Shown here: positions 1-14,800 of the stretch, one piece after another
Layout: every line of letters begins with the position of its first letter
Numbering within the stretch: the stretch's first letter is position 1
Origin: Corallium rubrum
Lineage: Eukaryota; Cnidaria; Anthozoa; Scleralcyonacea; Coralliidae
DNA: 64,000 bases
NCBI GenBank assembly: GCA_964035015.1
Contig: OZ035998.1
Coordinates: 19,831,827 to 19,895,826, forward strand
Reading direction: 5' to 3'
Notes under the pieces: model-generated
What the model was told of the DNA's origin: nothing
What the model saw: the letters and a program-made list of their open reading frames with translations, nothing else
Databases searched by the model: none
Program-made: the position numbers and the translations under genes

Positions 1-1063
1 CATGTATGTACCCTGAAAGCGTACATGTATATTTCAAACCCCACTTATTCAAACACTTTCAAGTTTTGCATTCCTACTAATTTTCAGGTGCGTTTTCCGA
101 TCGTTGTCTTTTTTCTTAATTCTATTAGTTGTTAACACTCGGTCCCAGCCCTTTCCTCAAGATCTTAATAGTTCAGTAACACGTCTGTTTTAAAGACATA
201 GCTACGCGCTGCGTACATGCGTCTACAGGTTTTAAGGTGCTGCGTATTACACGGTGGACGTGAAACTACAATGGTTTGTGAACCAAAGGAAGCGAGAACA
301 GTTTCACGAGTATTGTTACACGGCGCATATGCATGTATATGGTCCGTGAAATTTGACACGCAACGGCGTTTAGTGTATGAGGCTGACATAATCTTATGTT
401 TCTCGGTCGCCGCGCAAAACCCGTAAGGTCCTGAGAACGAGCTTACTGGGTGCTTGTCATATTACACGTCTGGGACATAATAGAAACATCAATGCATGCT
501 CCTGACTTAGCGCTACATGGTTGCGATATGGTTGCATGAACACAACATGTAACGGCAAAAAACCGCCACTTTTCGTGTCATTATTTCTGCCACTTTATAA
601 TAAACGAATAAGAGGTGACTTTTTAATACACTTTACTATAAAAATCTGCGATAAAAGGTTACTTAAATGCATGTCAAAAAAACTATAAAAAACCCGACGA
701 CGTTTCGACGTTAACTGAACGTCATTATCAAGTCAAAGTAAATGAAAGTATACAAGTTCGAATGAAGAGTTATAAATACTAAATACAAACAATAGGTTAA
801 TATGAAAAGAAAAACACAATAATAAAAAGGTTATGTTAAACAAAGAGTTTCGCACGAATAGAGTCAGATTGTGTACAGATTTAAATTAGGATTAAGTTAT
901 TTTATGAACAACATTTCACACATCAAATTTCGCTTGGCACTTTCTCAATACAGGCAACTGGCTTTCTGAGGAGGCTTTTATCCCCATGGACTTCCAAGAG
1001 TAACACTTTATAATAACCAGATAACAATATTTTTTAACAGTTCTATTTTTTGTTTGTTTTTAG
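1..1063. other. Upstream intron of the CHERP-like gene, no exon recognised
   Basis: The interval precedes the first recognised CHERP exon and ends in a pyrimidine-rich tract followed by the acceptor AG at 1062-1063. That exon starts in phase 2, so at least one coding exon lies upstream. I found no RS-rich, SURP-like or CID-like coding piece here. A short open stretch near 217-426 has no recognisable content. Confidence 0.5.
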
Positions 1064-1171
1064 GTCTCGTTCCCGTTCCCGTTCCCGTTCGCGATCTAGA
1101 TCACGTGGTCGCTCGAAATCTTTGTCTCCCAAAAGACGATCTCGTTCTCGTTCGCCACGACGCCGGTCAAG
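1064..1171 (+). CDS. CHERP: CHERP exon: RS-repeat exon 1 (108 nt)
   Basis: The exon follows TTTTTAG and ends CAAG|GTCAGC. It is phase 2 to 2 and encodes repeated RS dipeptides, then RGRSKSLSPKRRSRSRSPRR. A second possible donor GT lies 5 nt upstream, but only the donor after 1171 keeps the frame into the 4710 exon. Confidence 0.85.
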
Positions 1172-4100
1172 GTCAGCTTTTTTTTTGCGGTGTTTTGCTT
1201 TGTGTGAATACATTTGCTGTAGTATCCTGGTAACAGTGGTGAAGCTAAGGACAGCTACTGATCATGCTATGCCAATATACAATTATCCAAGCATAGCAAT
1301 AGGTTATGCTATTAGAATTCACAATTGCGGTGCCCTGACGAGTAGCCGCTGAGCAGCTGGCTCGTTAGGTATAGCTTTATCTTCCGAGTGTCACTTTTTT
1401 GTGGCAGTCGTAAGTCACGGACACAGAAACGTGAAACATGGGCTCTGGGAACGAGAATATAAGCGATATTTTGGACGCCAAGGATTTTGGCGGTTTTTTG
1501 TGAAGAAAAGCACTGAGCATTTCGCAGGTAGATACTGCCTGACGTGCTAGCGACTAGAGGTTCAGAATTTTGCTTGACTTTTGTGCAGAATTGATAGCCA
1601 CAGCCACAAAAACGTTATGAGCTCTGGCATTGTCGCATTGAAAATGGATGTTTTTGACGCGAAAACTTTTGACGATCTTCGTGAAGCAAAGCGTTTGGCA
1701 GACTAGTTAGCGGTTAGATCGTTAGGCAGCTTTATACTACGGCGCCCTGATAAGCTTGTTAGGTAGCTTTATATTCTGGGTGTTTGATGGGATCGTACAT
1801 TTTTTGTGGCACCCGTAGCCACGGACACAAACATGGGCTCTGGGAACGAGAATACAAGCGACATTTTTTACGCCAAACAGGGAACCGCTTTTTAGCACTT
1901 TGTCTGGTTACCAATAACATTCAGAAATCAAGCAAAATATATGCAATAAGACAATAATTATGATTTAAAAAATGCATTGACTTAAAAGCTTTAGTAGTCA
2001 AGCTAGCGGTCGTGCTAAACATAACCTAATATTTCCAGAGGCATCGGAGCGAGAAAAAAGTAGGTGGGTAGCGACATCCCAATTTCCACATATCTATGCT
2101 CCTGCGGAAAATTTTTGAAATTTGAGTTTCTGAAATGGCATTTCCCGCGATCTGACAGGACATTTGGACAAAATTTTGAACGTTTTAAAGTGCCTATGAA
2201 GCGAAAATTATTATTGTCTTAAATGAAAGAACTCTCAAAACGACAAAGTAACATCTTTTGCAGATCTTCGTTTCCGTGCCTCGTTGAGATATTTCAATTT
2301 TTTTGATATGCAAATTAAACACTTTGACGTCACACGTGTATAATGAGTTATCAGAGAAGGTTCGGTATCTTTGCTATTATCAAACGAAATCAATTAAAAA
2401 TCTGTATGTCTAATGCTGTATGCGAAATAGACGCATGCATGATCGGATTCGAAGTGATTTCGTTTGATAATAGCAAAGATATAGAACTTTCTCCGATAAC
2501 TCATTATACACGTGCATGTGATGTCAAAGTGTTTAATTTGCATATCAAAGAAACTGAAATATCTCAACAACGAAGCACGGAAACGAAAGTTCTTTCATTT
2601 AAGACAATAATAATTTTCGCTTCATAGGCACTTTAAAACATATTTTTAATGACACATTTTATCATTTTTACAAAAGATTTTGTCCGAATTGGACGGTTTC
2701 TTTTCTTTATTGAGGACACTGCAGTATTACAATTACATACTTATAAAGACAACTAGAACAGTGGTTACCCAAATGGGAGAAGCTTTAATAATTTGATCAC
2801 ATTTGAATATAGCTATAAGGGAAAATAATGTTTAAAATCAGCAGTGATTTCATTTAAAGTGCCTATGCAACGAAATTTCCAAGTTGGACGGACAATTAAA
2901 TGGAAGTATGTTTATTTAGCGTTTTTATTAAAACCGTGCTTTTCCCCTTAAAAATTGAGACATCATTTAAATAGTTGGCATAGTTGCACAACTACCGACA
3001 TCACTCGACCCCAAATTCTGATTGTCTCCTAAATGCCTCCTCTTGCCGCAATGGCGTGTACTTAACGAGAAAATAAAGGGATTTTGTCGTTCATTTTGTG
3101 GTTAGAAACTTCGAATTTCATAAGTGAACTATTCACGAACGTGTTTTAGTTGTCGAAAATCGACAGTATATTCTTAATTACTCATAAGATACGCGGCTTC
3201 GACTATCTATATTTTAAAACAAATAACTTGGTATGAGTAATTGTACACACCTTTGTGAACACTTTCCCACGAGAGTTCAGTTTTCTAAAGAGTGTTTTGA
3301 ACAGTCTGTTTAATAACAATAAGAATTCATGTAGATCATCATTAGTTCATAGATAATGGAAGAGGAACTGGATAGGAAACTTACGAAACCGGAAACGATG
3401 TTTGCACAAATTGCTATGGTAATTATACACTTATAAGTGGCTAATGCACTTAACGGGTGGTCCCACATGGCCACGATCAGCTATTGCTGAAATTAAACAA
3501 TAGTGTAATATACTTAAGTTCAGCAATGTCTGGTGTTAACCATGTGGGGACCACCCGTTAAGTGCATTAGTCGTTTATAAGTGTATAATTACCATAGCAA
3601 GTTGTGCAAACATCGTTTCCGGTTTCGTAAGTTTCCTATCCAGTTCCCCTTCCATTATCTATGATTAGTTGTGGAATAAAATATGTCTCAACTTTTTGGG
3701 CCAAAAGCCCATTTTTCAAACGCTAAAAAAAATACTTTCTTTAATTATTCGCCCTGAAACTTTCACAATCGAAAGAAGTAATCTCAAACTTTACTTTAGT
3801 GTTATTTTCTCCAACTTGAAAATTTCGTTGCCAAAGCACTTTAATATTTTCTTGTTATTTTGCATGGTAATCATAAGCATATCTTGAGCTTTGTCCACAC
3901 GTATCCGTTTTTGTTTAAAGTGCCACTAACCCCAAAACGTGTTTTGCACGAATAAACATCGCCAATCCAAATGATGAAGAATGCAATATAAATTAACTAA
4001 ATTGGTAAAATCCTCTTGATTTGAGAATCGATTGAAGTGGCGATAATGACGGACACGACGGAGCACTTGGGAGACTGCGTCGAGAAGGGTTTGTGACGTA

Positions 4101-7100
4101 ATACCAGGAATTCTATATTTTTTTTACTGTAAAGTAAATAGGAAAGAACGTACCCAGGTTATGTTTATAGCCAGTTTGGCGATATTTTTCATTTAAATTA
4201 TTTTATTATAGTTCCAGTGTACTACACTTTATAGATTTTTGAAGACGAATTCCTGGTATTACGTCATACGCGTCCTATACCCATTCCCCTCACTGCTCCG
4301 CCATGGGACAAACAGATGCGAAATTTTGCAAGTTTGAAGGTGCATAAAAAATGAAAGCAGTGTTCAATAACGGAAAAGATATGTTGGTGCTAATATACTC
4401 AACAAGGGCTATTTGAATCACGAGAAAAAAATTAGGGGGGGCGGGGGGGGGGGGGGTTGGGGAGGTTAGTGGCACTTTAAAAACACAACTTTTTCTCCGT
4501 TATAATAAGAAATTCACTTCCACACGACATTTCCAAAAAGTTCCACTTTGGAGACCGTCTTCGACAAGTTTTGTTCTTGATGACCGTTTCATCGTTTACG
4601 TGTGGACGGAAGGCTGATCTGTAGAAAAATCTGTTTTCAAAAAAATCCGGATACGTGTGGACGGGGCCGTTAAATTAATTTGGTTTCTGTTGTGTGTGTT
4701 TTTTTCTAGATCAAAGTCAAGGTCGAGAAGTCGATCTCCTAGGCGACGAAGGTACGTTTGTTTTGGTTTTCTTTTTCTTTTTTTTCGTTTTTTTTCCGTC
4801 TTTCAGTGTAGCAGTGGAAAAGTATCCTTGGGATAATAATGTGCAAAGTACAAGAGTACAAAGGACAACATATTTACCAGTGGCGTGGTGGTAGAGGGGC
4901 AGGGTTCAAGTCCCCCCAGCTGGCGTTGCACCAGGAGCGCCAAAACTTAACAAAATAAATGTGGTTAAATGTAATTTAAGCAAAGTTAACGGCCGATGTA
5001 GTTAGCCAGAGGTAGGCCCCTTGCGATCTAGGGGAGTTCCAAGTTCTTGAGGAGGCCCAAGCGCGCACACGCACGTTTGCCAGTTGGCGGGGCTTGTCTC
5101 TGCAGCGTTGCTGCTATCTTTGCTGGCTTTGCTCGCTAGCCTGTTGTTCAGCTCCAGTTTTTGAATTTTGGATTGTCGCTTGTTTCCCCCTTTCACCCTT
5201 ACGCCACCCATTTCAGGTGAGTAGAATTATATAGACTAGTACTATACGTAATACATTTTCCTCTGATTACTCAGTGTGACAGGTGCCGGGAGGTCTGCCT
5301 TGGCAGAGTTGTCATGGTGACATCTTACTGCTTCCAATCTTGTCCCGAAGTCGGGATTGCTCAATTGCTTGCTATGTTGCTTGACTCATTGCTTATGGAT
5401 AGATTGCTTAGCCTTGACCATCTATAAGGTACCTACCTCCAACCAACAACGAATACGGAATATCTGGCACAGGGTCATTCCTGTAAAGCGCTCTCTATTC
5501 GTCAGAATTTATGCCACAAAAATAAAATAGATATCGTTAGAAAGCCATGAATTTGTAGAATACAATGGTGTCTTTGGTTTTGCGATAAACACAAACCGTT
5601 AATAGTTTTGATTTTTTTATTTAAAACCAGAGGGCTTCACTCGGGGCGACTCGAGTAAAAAGCGTTTTATTTTGTGTTCAAAATATTTTTTGTACTTTGA
5701 TTCGAGATAAATTTCCAGCAAAACGGTGTCAGCGTTTTTTGATATGTCGAGTTTTACCCATTTTACTGACGACCAAAGTTAAAAATGCTGTTTTTCGACC
5801 AACATTCGGACAAAATAAGTCATAAAATCGAAACCAGGCGATATATAAAAAAAACGCTGACACCGTTTTGCTGGACATTTATCTCGGTGTCGAACTGCGA
5901 AGAATTTTTTTGAACAAAATGAAACGCTTTGTTCTTAAGTCGCCTCGAGTGAAGCCCTCTGGTTTTAATAAGAAAAATCAAGTCTGTGTTTATCGCGAAA
6001 CAGACACCATTGTATTCTGCAAATTCATAGCTTTCTAACTATATATATTTTATTTTTGTAGCACAAATTCTGTCGAATTGACCCTGTAAACCTTAACGAA
6101 GACCTTAAACCCATTTCTTTCTTAGCTAGGTCTCCAAATTAATATTTAGATTCTGGTCTTTGCCCGAAGAGATCGTGGTGACGCATGCATGCAGTCATAC
6201 GCTAATAAGAGTACATTGCTGTGAGCAATGAGTAAAGTATGTGAGCTCGCGTCGCCGGTTTGTTTTGCTGTGTTACTCGTTGTTTGTTGTAATATTATTT
6301 TTCGCTACTTGAGTTATTTTAGAACAAAACTTGTGATCTTGTCAGGAATATTAAAGCCCAGCATATAATTTTAAAAAGACCCATATTAAAAGAGACATAA
6401 GTTATTTCAAATTTTTTTTATTAAAACTAACGTTTCGTTGCTAATCCTGCAACATCTTCAGAGTGAATAATTATTGCTGCCAGCCGTAAGGCGAAGTCTG
6501 GGCCGAGTTTATATGCGTTTACAAACTCGATTCTTAGGATTTCGATGATCTTCGGTATACGCAATGTCCATCGATCAGCGGCAGGCATTATTAAATTGTG
6601 CGCTACGCTACACCACGTTGTCTTTCTTCCTCGAGGACTTTTCTTGGCAAGTTGGCATTGTTTGGCGCTGGAATATATTGATTTATTTTCGTCAATAAAT
6701 TTATTTTCGTCAATATATTTATTTATTTTCTTCTTTAAAAAGAGAAGTAAGTGTGACGTCCATGTTGAGGAAAACGTCGCATGCTTAAGCTCTTTAATTG
6801 AAAATGCTTCGGACGATAACAAGTATTTTATTACTAAATAGTAAATGGTTGCAACTCGCAGCACTTCACTTTTGATAAAAACTTCTAGTTTACAAGGTTA
6901 TCTCGACTTATATGCTAATCTATTTACAATAACAGGAAATGAGTAACTGAGAGAGTGATAGAAGTGACAGTGAATAATATACACTTGTTGACTGGCGCCG
7001 AGGGAAACATCGAGTTTTACGGACCCGAAGGCTTCAATGTCACCCGAGGGCTTTAGCCCGAGGGTGACATTGAAGCCTGAGGGACCGTAAAACTCGATGT

Positions 7101-8758
7101 TTCTCGAGGCAAAAGTCAACAAGCGTTTTGTTATATACCAAAGACTTTTAAAATACAAAATACCAAGTTGACTCGAAACTTACAAAAGGCAAAAAGACTT
7201 ACCAAAACACTTTGACTTTGTCTTCGTAATTTCAATTCAACTAAACAAATACACCAGACTCAACAAGTACAAAGAACAGCTTTAAATTTATCCAGGTTTT
7301 CTTTAGACCCTCTTTGAAGAGATGTATAAATATTCTTTCCTTTGGAAAATGGACTATTTCGTACCAAACAAGCTCGAAACAGCTCTTGTTTTCAAAATGT
7401 TCCGAAAAGTCCAAAGTTCCTGATCTGATGCAATAATCATTGTGTATTCATGTGAACAACGCATGGTTAAAGCTGACGTCAGAGGGAAACATTGCACTGT
7501 TTCCTTCTTCGTTGTTGACGTCAGAGGGAAACAGTGCAATGTTTCCCTCGGCAGAAAGAAACATTGAGTTTGTTGAACAACACGTGACCATGATTTGACC
7601 AATAGGATTTCATTATTGGCAAACGAAAGTCTTTGGTATATAACAACTGTCACTTATTCACTGTCACTTCTACCACTCTCTCAGTTACTCATTTCCTGTT
7701 ATTGTAAGTAGATTAGCATATAAGTCGAGATAACCTTGTAAATAATTATTCACTCTGAAGATGTTGCAGGATTAACAACGAAACGTTAGTTTTAATAAAA
7801 ATATTGAAATAACTCGTGTCTCTTTTAATATGGGTCTTTTTAAAATTATATGCTGGGTTTTAATATTCCTGACAAGATTACGCTTTCCGCCTGGTTCGTC
7901 TATTGTTACAAAAATTGTGATCACTTATAATGGTTCAAAAAACAATGCATGTGAGTGATTTAACAACAATTGGGTTTCACCAAATACAGTAATGTCACCC
8001 TAGACCACCCTAGACTGAAACTTTTGCCACTACGCCACTGATATTTACCCTCTCATAACGTCTTGCGGAGAGTAAAATCGTCTGGCGTTACAGTTAGACA
8101 GCGCAAGAAGTTAAAGTTGTCGTGCAACAACAATGTGCATGAAATGGTTAAGTAACGGCGTGTTTAATTCAGTGATGGATTTACAGGGAGGTGCGCACCC
8201 CCCTGACCTTGGCCAAGGGAGGTGCAGGGGGGTGCCAAGTGCCTTGTCAAATCCAAGTACATTAAAGGACACATTCATTCAATGTCTGTAAACTTCATAG
8301 GACCTAGCTATTAGGTATCATAGCTATCTGCTATCATATGATTCATAGGTATTAATAGGTATAAAAAAATTTTTCTGGTGGGCTTCGCCCCCCTACCCCC
8401 CAGCCCCACCACCAGCCTGCAGACCCCTGCCGTAGCGGCGCTCAGCGGCGCTCCACCCTGCCTCTGTCTCGCTCCACGCCGCAGGCCTGATCTCACTTCG
8501 GATCAAGCTGGATCCATCACTGACTGTATTTATGATCCTTTCATGCGTGGCTTGCCGAGAGGTCTCACGTAAAATAACTGCCTAAGCCGATGTTCAAATT
8601 TAAAAATATGCGAACCGTGGTTCGAATATTGTTGGATAGCATTATAAAGAGTGTAATTCTTTTTTAGGTCGAGGTCAAAGTCCAGATCCAGATCAAGAAG
8701 CAGATCGCCTAAACGTAGAAGGTAAAAATTTCCTCTGCCTTCTGCACATCTATTTTAC

Positions 8759-8839
<81 letters not shown>

Positions 8840-11800
8840 GCAGCAGCAGCAGAAACAACAACAGCAGCAACAAAAACAACAACAGCACTACCACTACCAG
8901 AAGTTTAATCAATTTGGACACTGAATTTTGTTCGTAACGAGCAAGATTTTAAAATGTGTTTTGTTTGCAGTTATTATGCTTTAACTCTCTCCTGTTCTAA
9001 TCGGTCTTTGGTATTTTATTCTGGTTAACGCCAGACGATTTTATTCACCTCTGGGGAAGCCTCGGACAGGAATGAGTTAACCAACGAAAGCAAGTTATCT
9101 AATTATCATCGCCATTAATAACTTCCTTCTCAGTCGTTCACCAATGCAACTGTTTTTGTTCGTTCAGAAACTTAAATGTTCAAGACGACTTTGTTTGTTT
9201 GTTTGTTTGCTTTGTCCTCTGGTTTGTTTGTTTGTTTGTTTGTTTGTTTCGTTTGTTTGTTTGTTTGTTTGTTTGTTTGTTTGTTTGTTTGTTTGTTTGT
9301 TTGTTTGTTTGTTGTTGGGTTTTTTTTGGGGGGGAGGGGGTGTTACGACTTTGCATTTTTGCCTATTTTACTTCCGCTAATATTCATACTTCCGGTGAGT
9401 TGTTTGTCGAATGGATGGATGTTCGTATTCCTATTCATTTGTTTGTTTGTTTTCAAGTATACCACTAATCAACTATATTAATCAAGTTACTTGAAAAGTT
9501 GCTAACACTTCGAGTGTTAGAATACAGAATACAGAATACAGATTTTAATTACTTCTTCCCACAAGGGGGTTTTCAAGAGCAATTTACATTACTAAATTTC
9601 AAGTGGCCGAGTCGAAGGCATATTAAAGGCGCTCGAAGCAGCCGCCCTACGACACATTTATGACACACATGTCAGACCACGAATCAAAGACCTAGGTGTT
9701 GATTTTATGGAGGGAGGAAAACCGGAGAACCCGGCGAAAAACCCTCGAAGCACTGGAGAGACCAACTAAACTCTACTCACATGAGTGTTCCAAGCTCGAG
9801 AACGGGGTTATTCCCAGACGGTCACCCATCCAAGTACTAACCCCGTCGAACCGGGCTTAACTTTTGGTGAGAGGCAGCGCCCTAACAGCACACGGCCACC
9901 CGGGTCCGCGAGATATTATGGGATTCCAGGGGTCCGCGAAGACCTTCCCAGTTGATACATTGGTTTTGACAAAAATTATAAATTTTAAAAGTTTAAACTC
10001 TAAAGTTTTAGGTTTTGACTTTAGACTCAAAAACATAGAGTATAGACTAAAGAGTCTAATTTAATTTTCACTATGTATTTCTTAAAAATGACGAGATACA
10101 CCGTAAAAAATGTGATTTAAAAAGAAAATAAAATCTTTAAGATTTTAAGACCCTTATATTTTGCTCAAAAGTGCCTTCAAAGTGCAGGAAATTTTATTTT
10201 AAAGTCCTAAGATTCAAAAATCTTCTGTGGCATGCCCTATACCTCCTCTAGAAAGGCGTTGTTACCGAATATGGGGGTCCATGAATATTTTGAGCATGTC
10301 CTGAGAAGTTCTCGGATGAAAAATGGTTGGAAACCACTAACATATAGCCTAGTTTCTAGGCCTTCCTCGGTTGACACGTTTCGGAAGTGATCCGAACGGC
10401 CCCGCTGGGGAAGGCAACATTCGTAAACACTTTCACTTTACAGCTCAGTTGTTTATTGAGGAAGAATTGTGATGTTATGACGTCCTAAGTGTTTCCCGAC
10501 ACTTACTATTCCATCTGCATAAAATAATACAAGCCTACTCCACCTCGGATCGACGAAGGTTCACTGTCCTAGCTTCTTATCACTAGCTTTCCTTCTGCAA
10601 CCGCCAAATTTTCATTTCAACCTCCAATTGGATTATATTCCTAATTTCCTTCTTTCGATCGCCAAGTCTTTGGTAAAATCTTCGCAGACATCCTTATGCT
10701 TTTTACTGTCGCTACGCTAGATCCCAGGAACACTCGAAGGGCCAGAACGATTCTGGGCAGGACCTTTTTGCGAATGTTGCCAGGCCTTCTCGTTTCCCGC
10801 CTCTCCCCAGTCTTCCCACGAACCCAAACCGACTATGCGGCCAAACTCATGGCGGAAACGAAAGGCCTAGAAACTAGGCTAACTAACATAATGGTTGAAG
10901 AGCTAGTGAGTGAACTCAGATTATTTGTACAAAGCGCTTATGCCACTGATCTCTATATAACTGGATTGCTTATCCGGCTCGAAAAAGGAAGCCAGGGGAG
11001 ATGACGAATTTGGAGTACCAAGATGGCCGCCACGGAAAATTGTATGTTTTCGAGCACGAAAAGAGACGAAAAAAGCCACATTAAAAATATTTCTGCCATT
11101 TGTATCAAAAAAAGAACACTGTAAAAGTTTTAGAAACTTGGTTTTTGCATTTGTTGGTATTATTTAGCAGTTAAACGTGCTATCTCGTAGTTTTTTACTC
11201 TGCCCAGTAATCGATAAACTTGCCTATATCACAAAACTCGTAGAAACCAACGAAATCAATCAATAACTTCATAAAACTATCTATATACCTTTCGTATTAA
11301 AGCATAAGTCTTTACAAAGCCTTGAAGTATGTAGGTGACAATTTCGCACGGTATTTCCCTTCTGTTTTTCGGTATATAGTAACAGTAAATTGCCATGTGA
11401 GAATTGTTATGCGGCTTTTCCGACTCCCCCAGCTCCCCCGGCAAACTCTTACTACTCTTAAGCCCTCAAGGTACACTGGACCTGGAGTACCAATATGGCC
11501 GCCAGTGGCTTCAAAATATTTACCGCTGGCCATAAAGGATGAGCAATTCGGTTATATATAGATCAGTGGCTTATATACTGTGTTATTTGTACTGTCTGGT
11601 TTTGTGAATTAATAGATTGTATATTTGCTCGGCAGTGAGTTTCCAAGCTGTATGGTTTACGTTACTTTATACAAATGTGTTTCTTATGAACAGAGGAAAG
11701 AATGACTTGAAGTCTTTTCTCACTTGTCACTTATATATGAAGTTATTTATTGTTATTTGTAGGTCTGGTTCAAGAGAACGTACCCCGCCACCGGCCAGAC

Positions 11801-14800
11801 GAAGAAGTCCTACACCTCCTAGTTTTGCGTACGTATATATCATATTTGCCGTATATTTTCTTAAGCCTGGCGCACCGACGCCACGATTTTAGTCGGCAGA
11901 TTTTTATCGGCTGGTCAACCGATAAAAAGCTGTGTTCTGGAAGAATAGTGAGTGATCAACGAAGGATAAAAATTGGTAATCGCCACACGCACGGCGTGAT
12001 GCGATATTCTGACTGATTTTAGTTGGGCAATTATCTGTTGGCGATATTTTGACTGATTTTAGTTGGGCAATTAAACTTGTTGGGCAAGTTTATCGTAAGC
12101 TCTAAATTTAGTCGGCCAATAAAGATCAGCTGGCTAAAATCGCAGCGTGTGTTTTCTCATGAGCTGATAATCAACGAGGCGAAGCCCACGAGCGCAAATT
12201 GTCTTATTGTTTTAGTATCAACCATAAACAACTTTCCTTTAATGTAAAGAAGTCTTATCAAACATTGTTCCAAATTTTCAGACAATTTACCTTTCTGTTT
12301 CCAGAAGCCTCCCCATACAAGATATATAGAGTTTCAAAATTAACTTTTTTAAGAGGGTATACATTATTACTAGTTCAAATAAAACAGCTGGTCGATACCA
12401 GTTGAAATAGTGGTTGGAAAACCATCTAATATAATTTATTTGTGCGAAAAAGGTGCGACGACTCTAATTTTTCTAAACTTTTTTAAATGGGTAATCACCA
12501 GCAAAAGAGTTTTTCTTTTTTAAGAAATGGATTAAAACTTTGAAACGTCATTATTGCTATAGCAACTACGCTGTATGTATTATTGCATTCAGTTTTGTTA
12601 CTCATCCAACATATTTAAGGTTATTGTAGACCTTCGGGTTACGTTTCAGGGAAAACATAGCGCTCCTCCCGCTCCGTCCGTTTATTGCATATGCCAAAAC
12701 CTACACATTATTCGAAAGCTGATATAACTGGCCACAAGATTGCAGTAAAACATTTAGTCAAACCAAAATATAGCGCTTCTATTTATTAAAGTTTTCATTC
12801 CAATTCGAAATGCTATAAGTCAACAACTATTCACTATAATCCTCTGAAAATTGGCAGTTTGGTAGATAAATATCACAGCAAAAAAGTGTGTCTGGGTTTG
12901 TAAAAATTCCAAATATACTTTTAGAGTTATCGATTGAATTTTTACTATTACAGCTAAAACACAATCTCACAAGAGGTCGAATGGGCTTGCATAAAAGGAC
13001 GTAGAACGACAAGACACACTTTTGTCACTAGAATATTAATTTACTCGAATATCAATTTTTAGATGATTCTGATAAATTCGTGTTCAGCTTTTTAAGTTCT
13101 TATACTTTAGCTCAAAACATTTCTTTGAGAAAAAGCCGCCGTGTGAAAGAAACCTCTTGTCACTTATTCACTTATTCACACAAAGTAAATATATAATGGT
13201 GCGCTTTTTCCTTGTTTAGAAATAAAACATAATTTCCTTTCCAGAATCTGAAAACCTCATAAAATGCTTCACTTTCAGCGAATAAAAATAAAATCAAAAA
13301 AAATTATATGGTTTGAAGGTCTACAGTAACCTTAACTGCAAATTTCTTGGTCTTAAATTCGTATTCCCCACTTTTCAGAAATTATGGAGATCCACCTTAA
13401 CATCGAAATGAAGTGCTTATATTTTCTTTTATTTTGTATTTACAGTGGAGCGTATCTTCAGCAGTCCCTTAACACAAGAATCGATGAAACTAACGTTGGT
13501 CACAAATTGTTAAAGAAGATGGGTAAGTGCACTAAAAAGTTGTTTCTGCCAGTGCAGGGTGGGGGTGGGCTTCCATTCCCCCTGCCTCTTGGTTGCACGC
13601 CTGAGATATTGACATATGTACAGGGTATTCCAAACAAAAATGCCCCCCATCCATTTATGAGGTGCACCTTCTTTAACTATGGTGCAAGAAGTAAATTTTT
13701 ATATCACGCCGAAAGCCCGTCCCTCCTTCTTTGTTGTCTGAAATTTTCAGAGATAAGTAGTTATCTACTCGCTTCCTGTAGTCATTTAAAGAGGCGACAT
13801 CAAAATTTGTACTTGTCCAAATTATGTATGCTACGTCAAGATTTGGAAATCTTCTCCTAAAGGCTTCCCTTGTTCCTTGTTGGGCTTCTTGTTTCATGAT
13901 AGGAAAGTACCATGAATGCTCTTTTCTCGGGAGTGAATTGTTGTCCAACCATCTTAAGACGGATGAAGTAAAGTGCACTTCTGCCTACATGGCAAACATG
14001 TGCATGGAACGCTCATGAGCATTGTTATTACCCCAAGGAACCCCCACATGATTTGATGCCGTATTGCTTCATTTGGAATCAAACTTTATTTCCCTGTGGT
14101 CAGTTTTCACATGCATATGTATTCAAACTTGTATTCCGCACTCAAACAAAGCTGTGGTCAAAAACGGGATGTGCGACATTCGTTTGGGACACCCTGTATT
14201 TTTCCAAATCTGTAGGTAGCATAGGTAATTTGCATAATTTGGACAAGTTCAAATTTTGATGTTGCCCCAGGAAGCGAGTAGATAACTATTTAGCTCTGAA
14301 AATTTCAGACGACAAAGAAGGAGTGATGGGCTTTCGGCGTGATATAAAAATTTACTTCTTGTACCCCAATTAAAGAAGATGCAGTATAAAAACGGATGGG
14401 GGGCATTTTTTTGGGAAACCCTGTATAATAAATGCGCGAATGAGGCTTTTATTTACGTAAGATTTGATCATAACAAGCGAATAAAATCGTAACATAACGA
14501 CGACCATAACGTAAACACTACTGCAATAATAATTACAGTTCTTGGCATGCCACGCATTTTACAAAGCCTCAATAGGGGGGGTATTGGAAGGTACCCACAA
14601 CCGCAATACCGCGAAAAAAATCGTCAAAAACCGCAATACCGCGAAAAAATTAACGGAATACCAAAACCGCATTTAGTAAACGCCAGGTGATTATAGGTAT
14701 TATTGGCCACGCCTTGCACAGAACTTAATGTGACTGATGGTCAGTGGCGTAGCGAGAGAATTAGTGACGCCAAGGCCCATAGGAAGCAGAGATTCTGGGG

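Noticed and set aside
6427..6864. A 145-codon minus-strand frame with a basic, hydrophobic composition
   Set aside because: It lies wholly in one arm and interior of a foldback element, has no domain and no splice context, and overlaps another frame on the opposite strand.
8709..9481. Poly-leucine and FVCL-repeat frames
   Set aside because: Products of the (AAC)n and (TTTG)n microsatellites.
9800..9862. Possible 5S rRNA gene
   Set aside because: Only the internal promoter region resembles 5S rRNA; a SINE body follows and the 5S 3' half is absent.
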